Positions 1 through 5,900 of a DNA stretch of 6,539 bases are shown one piece after another. Source of the stretch: DASXTS01 sp036505275 (lineage in GTDB: Bacteria > Actinomycetota > Actinomycetes > Mycobacteriales > Pseudonocardiaceae); assembly GCA_036505275.1 (NCBI GenBank), contig DASXTS010000258.1, positions 1 to 6,539 on the forward strand. The letters run 5' to 3'. Made by a program: the position numbers and the translations under genes. The notes beneath the pieces are model-generated. The model did no database searches. It saw only the letters and a list, made by a program, of their open reading frames with translations, and was not told the origin of the DNA. The stretch's first letter is position 1. Each line of letters begins with the position of its first letter.

Positions 1-253
1 TGGAGCACAGGAAATCCGCATTGCGCGACGAAACAATCGCGATGGTCCCGATCCGGCCGCCCAACGCAATGAGCTCGTCCACCACGCCGTCCGACGGCAA
101 CGCCGACTCCGGATCGTCCTGGATCGGCGACAACACCCCATCAAAATCGAAAAGCAGTGCCGACGCGGTGCCGGCCGCGTGCAGCCACTCGATCGCAAAT
201 TGCAGTGTGGCGCTGCCGAGGAAATCGGCATAATCGCGCAGCTCGGTCGTCAC
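1..253 (-). CDS. otsB: Trehalose-6-phosphate phosphatase, N-terminal part (runs off the left edge)
   Basis: Reading the minus strand from a GTG at 253-251 gives 84 codons that continue past base 1. Residues 34-43 read LFDFDGVLSP, the HAD-superfamily motif I with nucleophile Asp36 and acid/base Asp38. This is followed by IQDDPESALP, typical of trehalose-phosphatases (family form: DGTLSPIxxDPxxA). Residues 72-77 read AIVSSR, matching motif II with Ser75. The family dephosphorylates trehalose-6-phosphate to trehalose in the OtsA-OtsB pathway in the cytosol; actinobacteria use trehalose for osmoprotection and cell-wall glycolipids. The catalytic C-terminal half (motifs III and IV and the cap) lies outside the window, so completeness cannot be judged. 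Motif I has Val where Thr is usual, which other HAD enzymes tolerate. No Shine-Dalgarno precedes the GTG, but a TAGGCT hexamer sits 7 nt upstream, which would fit a leaderless transcript. The short N-terminus before motif I suggests a stand-alone enzyme, unlike the longer mycobacterial OtsB2. Confidence 0.82.
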   Translation of the reverse strand, partial: MTTELRDYADFLGSATLQFAIEWLHAAGTASALLFDFDGVLSPIQDDPESALPSDGVVDELIALGGRIGTIAIVSSRNADFLCS

Positions 254-260
254 GGCGGCC

Positions 261-266
261 AGCCTA
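261..266 (-). promoter_or_regulatory. Candidate -10 element for the phosphatase gene
   Basis: On the minus strand the hexamer TAGGCT (actinobacterial TANNNT form) lies 7 nt before the GTG start at 253. This would place the transcription start at the initiation codon, a leaderless arrangement common in mycobacteria. No convincing -35 is visible 16-18 nt further upstream. The 99-bp gap 254-352 also has to contain the promoter of the divergent SDR gene, for which I see no clear element. Confidence 0.3.
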
Positions 267-352
267 ATACGACAGCCGTCGCCAGCCACCCGGCCGTTTT
301 GCCCTACGTGACACTGCGTCATCAGCGGCCGAGGAGCCGTAGCCTTGCCCGC

Positions 353-1096
353 ATGAGCTCAGCCCCAGTCGCGGTGGTGACCGGCGCCGGTTCGGGCATC
401 GGGCGGGTGGTCGCCGGGGCGTTGCTCGGTGCCGGCTACCGGGTGGCCCTGGCCGGCCGCCGACCGGACCGGCTGGACGAGACGGCGGGAGCTCATGCCT
501 CGGCGCTGGTCGTGCCAACCGATGTCACCGATGTCGACTCGGTGGCCGCACTGTTCGATACGACCCGCCGGCACTGGGGCCGGATCGATCTGCTGTTCAA
601 CAACGCCGGCGCCTTCGGCCCGTCTGGCGAAATCGACGAGATCTCCGTCGACGATTGGCGCGCCACCATCGACGTCAACCTGACGGGTGCGTTCCTGTGC
701 GCGCGGGCGGCGGTGGCGGCGATGAAATCGCAGAACCCCACCGGCGGCCGCATCATCAACAACGGCTCGATCTCGGCCCATGCGCCGCGCCCGGCCAGCG
801 TGGCCTACACGGCGACCAAACACGCCATGACCGGGCTGACCAAGTCGATCTCGCTCGACGGCAGGCCGTACCGGGTCGCCTGCGGACAGATCGACATCGG
901 CAACGCGGCGACCGAGATGACCGCGGGCATCGCCCGTGGCGCCCGGCAGGCGGACGGACGCATGGTCGCGGAGCCGATGTTCGACGCCCGGCAGGTGGCC
1001 GACGCCGTGCTGTTCATGGCGGCACTGCCGCTGGACGCAAACGTCCAGTTCTTGACCATTATGGCGACGAACATGCCGTACCTCGGCAGAGGCTGA
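353..1096 (+). CDS. Short-chain dehydrogenase/reductase (classical SDR, NADP-type)
   Basis: A 247-residue protein, the usual length for a classical SDR. The Rossmann cofactor motif TGAGSGIG is at residues 10-17, NNAG at 83-86, and the catalytic tetrad is Asn109 (DVNLTG), Ser139, Tyr152 and Lys156 (YTATK, with the expected 12-residue Ser-Tyr gap). Arg36-Arg37 after the second beta strand suggests preference for NADP(H). The family performs NAD(P)-dependent oxidation or reduction of alcohol/carbonyl substrates in the cytosol; the substrate cannot be told. The frame stays open upstream to an ATG at 179, but that would overlap the divergent phosphatase gene and add residues with no SDR character. 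An in-frame GTG at 308 is another option. I prefer the ATG at 353, which puts the glycine-rich motif near residue 10; a GAGGAG lies 16 nt upstream, longer than ideal. The gene is divergent from the phosphatase and convergent with the LysR gene, so it is probably monocistronic. Confidence 0.9.
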   Translation: MSSAPVAVVTGAGSGIGRVVAGALLGAGYRVALAGRRPDRLDETAGAHASALVVPTDVTDVDSVAALFDTTRRHWGRIDLLFNNAGAFGPSGEIDEISVDDWRATIDVNLTGAFLCARAAVAAMKSQNPTGGRIINNGSISAHAPRPASVAYTATKHAMTGLTKSISLDGRPYRVACGQIDIGNAATEMTAGIARGARQADGRMVAEPMFDARQVADAVLFMAALPLDANVQFLTIMATNMPYLGRG

Positions 1097-1137
1097 GCGC
1101 CGGCACCGAGGACGCCCAGGATCTGCCCGGCCGGCGC
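1097..1137. terminator. GC-rich inverted repeat between convergent genes, possible terminator
   Basis: GCGCCGGC (1097-1104) and GCCGGCGC (1130-1137) form a perfect 8-bp stem with a 25-nt loop, starting directly after the SDR stop codon and ending 5 nt before the LysR stop. There is no U-tract on either side, as is common for actinobacterial stem terminators. The position in a 46-bp convergent gap supports a bidirectional terminator, but in DNA this GC-rich a stem of this size can arise by chance. Confidence 0.35.
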
Positions 1138-1142
1138 AGCCG

Positions 1143-2147
1143 TCACCCGCCTGCCGAGCGCGGCGATGTCGACCGGGCCGTCTCGAAAGCGGTGAGGAGA
1201 GCGAGGAAGGCGCGAGCGCCGGGCGCCGATGGCTCGGGGTGTCGGTGGACCAGGCCGATCGGATGGCGGGCTGCTGGATCGGCGAGCTCCAGCGCGGCGA
1301 CATCGTCGGGTCGGGCGGCGGCCGCCGAGCGCGGGACGACGGCCGGGCCGAAGCCAAGGGCGACGAACCGAACCACGGCGTCGGAGGTGGACAGTTCGAA
1401 CGCGACCCGCCGGGTGACGCCGGCGCGGGCGAACGCAGCGTCGACCTGGCGGCGCAGACCGGATTCGGCGCGCATCTCGACGAAGGCGCTCTCGGCGGCG
1501 AGGTCGGCGAGGTCGACGCGATCGGCGCGGTCGACGCGGTCGGAGCGGTCGGAGCGGCCGGAGCGGCCGGAGCGGTCGACGCGGTCGGCGCGGTCGGCCG
1601 GCGCCGCGGCGAGGCGATGGCCGCGCGGGACTGCGGCGACGAGCGGCTCGTCGACGAGTATCCGGTGATCGAGGTCAGCCGGCAGCTGATCGGCATAGAG
1701 TCCGACGAACGCCACGTCGAGCTCGCCGGCCCGCACCTGCTCGGCCATGTGCCGGCTGCCGGTATCGCGGATGGCGATCTCGACAGCCGGATGGCGGTGG
1801 TGGAACGCGGCCAGGGTGCGCTCCACCACCGGCGCGGCCTGACCGGTGCTGCCGATCATGCCTAGCCGGAGCCGTCCGGTGATCACCCCGGCCAGCTCGG
1901 CCAGCTCGGTGCGCGCCGCCTCGAGCTCGTCCAGCACGGCGCGGGCTCGCGGCAGCAGCAGCTCACCCGCGGCCGTGAGCCGAACCGAGCGACTGGTGCG
2001 CTCGAGCAGGGTGACACCGTGCTCGCGCTCCAGACGGGCGACCTGGTAACTCAGCGCGGACTGCACGACGTGGCAGCGCGCCGCGGCCCGGGTGAAGCTC
2101 AGCTCCTCGGCGACGGCGATGAAGTACTCCAGCTGCCGCACATCCAT
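1143..2147 (-). CDS. LysR-family transcriptional regulator with tripeptide-repeat insertion
   Basis: A 334-residue LysR-type regulator. Residues 1-60 are the classical winged helix-turn-helix: MDVRQLEYFIAVAEE, then SFTRAAARCHVVQSALSYQ, then LEREHGVTLLERTSR and RLTAAGELLL. Residues 61-90 form the linker helix and about 92-325 the two-lobed effector-binding domain (GRLRLGMIGS at 91-100; ALGFGPAVVP at 263-272). The frame remains open to a codon at 2399, but the ATG at 2147 is right: it starts at the canonical LysR N-terminus and has GAGGA 5 nt upstream (2153-2157). Residues about 185-212 are a low-complexity run of R-x-D and R-x-G tripeptides, just before the normal LADLA segment. This makes the protein about 25-30 residues longer there than the family norm (usually around 300 residues in all). 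The gene is divergent from the Bcr/CflA pump at 2194, so it probably controls that pump and itself; the inducer is unknown. Confidence 0.93.
   Translation of the reverse strand: MDVRQLEYFIAVAEELSFTRAAARCHVVQSALSYQVARLEREHGVTLLERTSRSVRLTAAGELLLPRARAVLDELEAARTELAELAGVITGRLRLGMIGSTGQAAPVVERTLAAFHHRHPAVEIAIRDTGSRHMAEQVRAGELDVAFVGLYADQLPADLDHRILVDEPLVAAVPRGHRLAAAPADRADRVDRSGRSGRSDRSDRVDRADRVDLADLAAESAFVEMRAESGLRRQVDAAFARAGVTRRVAFELSTSDAVVRFVALGFGPAVVPRSAAAARPDDVAALELADPAARHPIGLVHRHPEPSAPGARAFLALLTAFETARSTSPRSAGG
1503..1601. repeat. 9-bp tandem repeat (minisatellite) inside the LysR gene
   Basis: Eleven consecutive 9-bp units in register, with plus-strand consensus GTCGGAGCG / GTCGACGCG. The units start at 1503, 1512, 1521, 1530, 1539, 1548, 1557, 1566, 1575, 1584 and 1593. 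The nine units from 1512 to 1592 are closest; those at 1539 and 1548 are identical, as are those at 1557 and 1566, and GTCGACGCG occurs at 1512, 1530 and 1575. On the coding (minus) strand each unit encodes one tripeptide, Arg-(Val/Ala/Ser)-Asp or Arg-Ser-Gly. The period is a multiple of three, so copy-number change would keep the LysR frame. Confidence 0.9.
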
Positions 2148-2193
2148 CTCAGTCCTCGATTGGTGGCGTCGAAACACTGTGTTGGACTGATCG
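2148..2193. promoter_or_regulatory. Divergent LysR/pump promoter region with palindrome
   Basis: The 46 bp between the LysR start and the pump start must hold signals for both genes. At 2173-2183 is AACAC-T-GTGTT, a 5-bp inverted repeat with a 1-nt centre. A second, looser pair TCGAT (2156-2160) and ATCGA (2190-2194) flanks it. At 2160-2173 is TT-N10-AA, compatible with the loose T-N11-A pattern of LysR boxes. On the minus strand TACCAT (2196-2201) could be a -10 for the LysR gene. The LysR ribosome-binding site is GAGGA at 2153-2157. Which motif is the operator cannot be decided from sequence alone. Confidence 0.4.
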
Positions 2194-3477
2194 ATGGTAC
2201 CGCCCCACACTCGACACATGCGCGGTATCCAGCAACCCCTGGTCGGACGGCGTCTCGCTGTACTGATCGTCCTCCTCGGCGGTTTCACGGCGTTCGGCCC
2301 GCTGTCGATGGACCTGTACCTGCCGGCGTTCCCCCAGCTCGCAGCCGACCTCGGCGCGAGCCAGGCGGCCGTGCAGTTCACCCTGACCGCCGACGTCATC
2401 GGCTTGGTCGTGGGCCAGTTGGTGCTTGGGCCGCTGTCGGATGCTCACGGGCGCCGCTGGCTGCTCATCGGCTCGACCCTGGTCTGCGCGCTCGCGTCGG
2501 TGCTGTGCGCGCTGGCGCCGTCGGTGGGCTGGCTGACAGTGTGGCGGTTTCTGCAGGGCGCGTCCGGCGGCGGCGGGATCGTGCTGGCCCGCGCCGTCGC
2601 CGCCGACGTCGCCAGCGGGGTGGCGGCGGCACGGCTGTTCTCGCTGTTCATGACCCTGTCGAGCGTCGCGCCGATCGCGGCCCCGGTGCTCGGCGGCGCG
2701 CTGCTGGCCGCGACCGGGAGCTGGCGTCCGATGTTCTGGCTGCTGGCCGTGATCAGCCTTGTGCTGGCGGCCGCCACCTGGCGGGCCATTCCAGAGACAT
2801 TGACCACCGAGCGCCGGCACCGGGGTGGGCTGCGGCAGACCGGCCGCGCCTTCGTCGACCTGGCGAGGGATAGGGTATTCGCCGGCTACGCGCTGACCGT
2901 GGCGCTGGCCTATGCCTCGCTGTTCGGCTACATCTCCGGGTCGTCGTTCGCGCTGCAGGACGTGTACGGCCTGTCGCCCACGCAGTTCAGCATGGTGTTC
3001 GCGCTCAACGCCGCCGGCATGATCGGGCTCGGGCTGCTCAACGCACGTCTGGTCCGCCGGTACCCGGTCCGCGGGCTTCTGCTGATCGGTCTGGTGGCCT
3101 CGACGGTGGCCGCCGCGGTCCTGTTCGTCGTGGTCGCCGGCACCAAGCTGGGTCTGCTGGCGGTGCTGCCGCCGCTGTTCCTGGTGGTGGCCAGCCGTGG
3201 GCTGGTCTCGGCCAACGCCACGGTGCTGGGGCTCAAGCGGGCACCGGCGGCCGGGGCGGCGTCCGCCGTACTCGGGGCCTGCATGTTCGGCGGCGGCATC
3301 CTGGTCTCCCCGCTGATGGCACTTGGCGGCGAGGGATCCGCGGTCCCGATGGCCGCGGTCGTGGCCGGCGGCGCCGTGGCGGCCTTGGTGGCCACCGCCG
3401 TCCTCACCCGTGGCGACCACCCGGAACCCGCCGTCGACACCGACGCAGCCGTGCCTGCCCAACCCATCGAGGAATAG
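2194..3477 (+). CDS. MFS multidrug efflux transporter, Bcr/CflA type (DHA1)
   Basis: A 427-residue, 12-transmembrane major facilitator, usual length for the Bcr/CflA drug:H+ antiporters. TM1 (about residues 21-37) runs into PLSMDLYLPAFP (36-47), the hallmark of this subfamily with a membrane Asp40. Between TM2 and TM3 is GPLSDAHGRR (79-88), the MFS motif A. TM4 has WRFLQGASGG (117-126), with the conserved Arg118. TM5 has APVLGGALL (163-171), matching the antiporter motif C region. The last 25 or so residues are a hydrophilic tail. The family exports compounds such as bicyclomycin, chloramphenicol or sulfonamides; the substrate here is unknown. The start is ambiguous: neither the ATG at 2194 nor the in-frame ATG at 2218 has a Shine-Dalgarno. 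The second gives a more basic, compact N-terminus (MRGIQQPLVGRR) and more promoter room. The divergent LysR gene is the likely regulator. Confidence 0.92.
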   Translation: MVPPHTRHMRGIQQPLVGRRLAVLIVLLGGFTAFGPLSMDLYLPAFPQLAADLGASQAAVQFTLTADVIGLVVGQLVLGPLSDAHGRRWLLIGSTLVCALASVLCALAPSVGWLTVWRFLQGASGGGGIVLARAVAADVASGVAAARLFSLFMTLSSVAPIAAPVLGGALLAATGSWRPMFWLLAVISLVLAAATWRAIPETLTTERRHRGGLRQTGRAFVDLARDRVFAGYALTVALAYASLFGYISGSSFALQDVYGLSPTQFSMVFALNAAGMIGLGLLNARLVRRYPVRGLLLIGLVASTVAAAVLFVVVAGTKLGLLAVLPPLFLVVASRGLVSANATVLGLKRAPAAGAASAVLGACMFGGGILVSPLMALGGEGSAVPMAAVVAGGAVAALVATAVLTRGDHPEPAVDTDAAVPAQPIEE

Positions 3478-3491
3478 CCGCCCTGTCTTCG

Positions 3492-3579
3492 GCGTGTCCG
3501 CGGGTTCGTAACCGTGTGTCCGCCGGCTCGTACACGTGTGTCCGCGGGCTCGTACACGTGTGTCCGCGTGTTGAGCACA
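3492..3579. repeat. Intergenic tandem repeat, about four 22-bp units
   Basis: Four head-to-tail units of 22 bp: 3492-3513, 3514-3535, 3536-3557 and a partial, diverged 3558-3579. The consensus begins GTGTGTCCGC and ends CTCGTACAC. Units two and three differ at one position; the first is more diverged (ends TTCGTAACC); the fourth matches only over its first 11 bases or so. Each junction creates the palindrome ACACGTGT (3532-3539 and 3554-3561). The array begins 14 bp after the pump stop codon and precedes the second MFS gene. It resembles short mycobacterial intergenic VNTR-type loci in style, but I cannot assign it to a named family. Confidence 0.85.
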
Positions 3580-3588
3580 ACCGGGTAC

Positions 3589-3616
3589 GCCTGGTTCGGT
3601 CCAGGCCACCGGTGGC
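3589..3616. other. Inverted repeats upstream of the second MFS gene
   Basis: GCCTGG (3589-3594) and CCAGGC (3601-3606) form a 6-bp stem with a 6-nt loop. Overlapping its right arm is GCCACCGGTGGC (3605-3616), a perfect 12-bp palindrome. They lie 45-72 bp before the ATG at 3661. They could be a terminator for the upstream pump, without a U-tract, or an operator for the downstream gene. Neither is certain. Confidence 0.35.
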
Positions 3617-3660
3617 GACGTCCTTCGACATGCGGTAGGCAGCGGGGTATCGGAGGCGGT

Positions 3661-5322
3661 ATGGGACCAGGGCGCAGCGGGAGCGATGGCCGACCACCAA
3701 CAGCGGGCCCGACACCGGAGACCACGCGGGCGGCTCGGCCGGCGTCGGCGTGGGCCCCGTTCCGGTACTACCCGATCTTCCGGGTGCTGTGGATCGCGCA
3801 GTTCGCCTCGAACGTCGGCACCTGGATGCAGACCGTCGGCGCGCAGTGGCTGCTGGTCGACGGGTCCCCGTTGCTGGTGTCGCTGGTGCAGACCGCGTCC
3901 AGCCTGCCCATCGTGCTGCTCGCCCTGCCGGTCGGCGCCTGGGCCGATCTGGTGGACCGGCGGCGGCTGCTGCTCGGCGCCCAGGTCGGGATGTTCGTGG
4001 CCGCCGCGGCGCTGGCCGGCACGACGTTCCTCGGTGCGGCCTCACCCGCGGTGATCCTGACGCTGACCTTCCTGCTCGGCTGCGGCAACGCGGTGGCCAG
4101 CCCCGCCTGGCAGGCGATCCAGCCCGATCTGGTGGACCGGTCGGTGTTGCCGCAGGCGGCCGCGCTGAACGGGGTCAACATGAACCTGGCCAGGGCGGTC
4201 GGACCGGCCCTGGGCGGGGTCATCGTGGCGACCGCCGGCGCCGGCTGGGTGTTCGCGCTGAACGCGGTGTCCTTCGTCGGCATCGCCGCCGTACTGAGCA
4301 GTTGGCGGCCGCCGCAGCGCGAAGACCGAGGCTCACGCGAGCGGTTGGTGGAGGCGCTGCGGGCCGGCGGCCGATACGTTCGGCACGCGCTGATCGTGCG
4401 CCGGTTGCTGTACCGAGCGATCCTGTTCATCCCGGCCGCCAGCGCGGTCTGGGCCCTCCTGCCCGTGGTTGCGGCCAGAAACCTGCACCTGGGCTCTACC
4501 GGCTATGGCCTCTTGCTCGGCATGGTCGGCATCGGCGCCGTCTCAGGCGCGCTGCTCATCCCGCGGCTGCGCGCCATGATCGGCTCCGCTCGGCTGGTGA
4601 CGGCGGCGATGTTAGTCACCGCCGCGGCCATCGGGCTGGTCGCTACCGTCCGCATCCCGGTGCTGGTCGGTCTCGCCCTGGTGCCGGTCGGCGGCGCCTG
4701 GATCGCGGTCATGTCCAGCCTGAACTCCGGGCTGCAACTGGCCCTGCCGAACTGGGTCAGGGCCCGCGGCCTGGCCTACTACCTGGTCGTCTTCCAGGGT
4801 GCACAGGCCGTGGCGGCGGTGATCTGGGGCGTCATCGCCGACCGCACCTCGGTGACAATCGCGCTGCTGATCGCGGCCGCGGTGCTGGCGCTGGGGGCGG
4901 TGCTGGGCCTGCGGAAGCCGATGCCGGACACCAGCAAACTGGACCGCACACCCTCGGCGCACTGGCCGGCCCCCCAGTTGATGTTCACCCCGAACGCCGA
5001 CGACGGGCCGGTCCTGGTCACACTCACGTACCGCGTCCCGGAAGACAACGCCACCGCCTTCACCGACGCCATGCGACACGTCGGCCGGTCCCGGCGGCGC
5101 ACCGGTGCCCTGCGGTGGGAGCTCTTCCGCGACGGCAACGACCCGACCAGGTTCGTCGAGTCCTACCTGGTCGGCACCTGGGCCGAACACCTACGCCAGC
5201 ATGAGCACCGGCTCACCGGTGCCGATCGCAGGTTCGAAGAACAGGCAAACCGGTACACCCTGGGCGCACCCGAGGTAGCGCACCTGTTTCCACCGCCCGC
5301 GTCCGAGCCGACCAAGCGTTAG
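3661..5322 (+). CDS. MFS exporter of the EntS-like / transmembrane secretion effector family with C-terminal soluble domain
   Basis: A 553-residue protein. Residues 1-32 are a disordered, Pro/Arg-rich N-terminus. Residues about 38-417 are a 12-helix MFS domain opening with FRVLWIAQFASNVGTWMQTV (40-59), the signature of PF05977-type exporters related to the enterobactin exporter EntS. DLVDRRRLLL (96-105) is the motif-A-like TM2-TM3 loop, and GPALGGVIVA (181-190) lies in TM5. Residues about 449-535 form a soluble extension (VLVTLTYRV, ALRWELFRD, FVESYLVGTW) resembling a ferredoxin-like antibiotic-biosynthesis-monooxygenase fold, seen at the end of many family members. The exported substrate is unknown; siderophores, lipids or drugs are possible. 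The frame is open up to 3514, but that stretch crosses the tandem repeats. The ATG at 3661 is preferred because GGAGG (3652-3656) precedes it by 4 nt. It follows the first pump on the same strand, but with a 183-bp gap it is probably a separate unit. Confidence 0.9.
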   Translation: MGPGRSGSDGRPPTAGPTPETTRAARPASAWAPFRYYPIFRVLWIAQFASNVGTWMQTVGAQWLLVDGSPLLVSLVQTASSLPIVLLALPVGAWADLVDRRRLLLGAQVGMFVAAAALAGTTFLGAASPAVILTLTFLLGCGNAVASPAWQAIQPDLVDRSVLPQAAALNGVNMNLARAVGPALGGVIVATAGAGWVFALNAVSFVGIAAVLSSWRPPQREDRGSRERLVEALRAGGRYVRHALIVRRLLYRAILFIPAASAVWALLPVVAARNLHLGSTGYGLLLGMVGIGAVSGALLIPRLRAMIGSARLVTAAMLVTAAAIGLVATVRIPVLVGLALVPVGGAWIAVMSSLNSGLQLALPNWVRARGLAYYLVVFQGAQAVAAVIWGVIADRTSVTIALLIAAAVLALGAVLGLRKPMPDTSKLDRTPSAHWPAPQLMFTPNADDGPVLVTLTYRVPEDNATAFTDAMRHVGRSRRRTGALRWELFRDGNDPTRFVESYLVGTWAEHLRQHEHRLTGADRRFEEQANRYTLGAPEVAHLFPPPASEPTKR

Positions 5323-5589
5323 CCGGAGTGTTGCGGGTGTGTATCGCGACGGGGAGTCACGTTCGGAGAAGGTTTTTGATCCGTAGTCACTACGCCATTC
5401 AGTGGAATTCACAGGTGAAGTTGGTGTGCCACGGCGAAGCCCACCGGTGCGCTATCGGCGCGAGAGCACTGGCCGGAAAAAGGGAAAGACCGGTGGTTTA
5501 CACACCCGCTATCCAGTGGGACTCTATGCGTCGGGCGACCTGGCCGGCGTGGCGGGCGGCCGGCCGTTGCCGGGTGGGAGGCGCGCTCC
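5323..5589. other. Intergenic region, no recognisable gene; small repeats
   Basis: These 267 bp hold short open frames on both strands, but none shows family-like sequence or a convincing start. Base composition drops around 5370-5430 and 5465-5530 compared with the coding regions. Visible structure: CGTAGT-C-ACTACG, a 6-bp inverted repeat at 5382-5394, and two imperfect direct copies of a 17-bp motif at 5394-5410 and 5508-5524 (13 of 17 identical, core CAGTGG). The Shine-Dalgarno GGTGGGAGG (5573-5581) at the right end belongs to the broken AHSA1-type gene. No clear terminator follows the MFS stop at 5322. Confidence 0.5.
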
Positions 5590-5893
5590 ATGGCTACGAA
5601 TGTAATGGTTGTTGTTGAGCGGCTGTTCGACTATCCGCGGCCCGTGGTGTTCCGGGCATGGACGGCGCCGGAAGAGATGGCGCGGTAGTCCCGGCTGGCA
5701 CGTTGAGGCCGATACGGTCACCTCCGACCTGCGCGTTGGTGGGCGGCATCACCACGTCAAGGTCCGCGACAACGACCCGGCCACTCGCGTGACGACCGAC
5801 GCGGTCTTCACCGAGTACTTCGAGCCCGATGTTTTCGTGGCACGTCAACGGATAACCGGCGACCCGGGCATCGACCCCGACGTCCCGCTCGAG
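5590..5893 (+). pseudogene. AHSA1/SRPBCC-family protein, broken by stop plus frameshift and truncated at the C-terminus
   Basis: From the ATG at 5590, 8 nt after a strong GGAGG, 32 residues are read, including ERLFDYPRPVVFRAWTAPEE and MAR, then TAG at 5686-5688. This is the typical start of AHSA1-like (activator of Hsp90 ATPase homologue, START/SRPBCC fold) proteins, where the next residues are normally WWGP or similar. The family sequence resumes one frame over at 5690: PGWHVEADTVTSDLRVGGRH, then VFTEYFEPD, up to about DPDVPLE at 5893. Only 4 nt (TAGT) separate the two parts where about 9-12 are expected, so a small deletion of 5 or 8 nt most simply explains both the stop and the shift. About 50 C-terminal residues expected for the family (the segment ending in a long helix) are absent; the universal stress gene starts at once. 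Function of the ancestor: hydrophobic-ligand binding, otherwise unknown. Confidence 0.8.
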
Positions 5894-5900
5894 GGGCACG

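Noticed and set aside
179..352. N-terminal extension of the SDR to the ATG at 179
   Set aside because: It would overlap the divergent phosphatase gene by 75 bp and adds residues unlike any SDR; the ATG at 353 places the cofactor motif at the usual position.
359..1696. 445-codon open frame on the minus strand opposite the SDR and overlapping the LysR gene
   Set aside because: It is a GC-rich shadow: it is antisense to a clear SDR, overlaps a clear LysR gene in another frame, and its protein is Arg/Pro/Ala/Thr-rich with no family resemblance.
3492..3579. CRISPR array
   Set aside because: The 22-bp units are contiguous with no unique spacers between them, and there are no cas genes; this is a plain tandem repeat.
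2149..3609. 486-codon open frame on the minus strand opposite the Bcr/CflA pump
   Set aside because: Antisense shadow of the transporter, rich in Gly, Arg, Gln and His, and starting inside the intergenic tandem repeats; no domain is recognisable.
3750..5204. 484-codon plus-strand frame inside the second MFS gene
   Set aside because: Alternate frame of a well-supported transporter; its product is Arg/Gly-rich low-complexity sequence, as expected of a high-GC shadow.
5518..5532. Second possible DosR-type box (GGGACTCTATGCGTC)
   Set aside because: Only the left half-site matches; the right half shows no GTCCC, so this is likely chance in GC-rich DNA.
5328..5618. 96-codon plus-strand frame in the gap after the second MFS gene
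   Set aside because: No Shine-Dalgarno, no family-like motifs, and it runs into the AHSA1-type gene in another frame.
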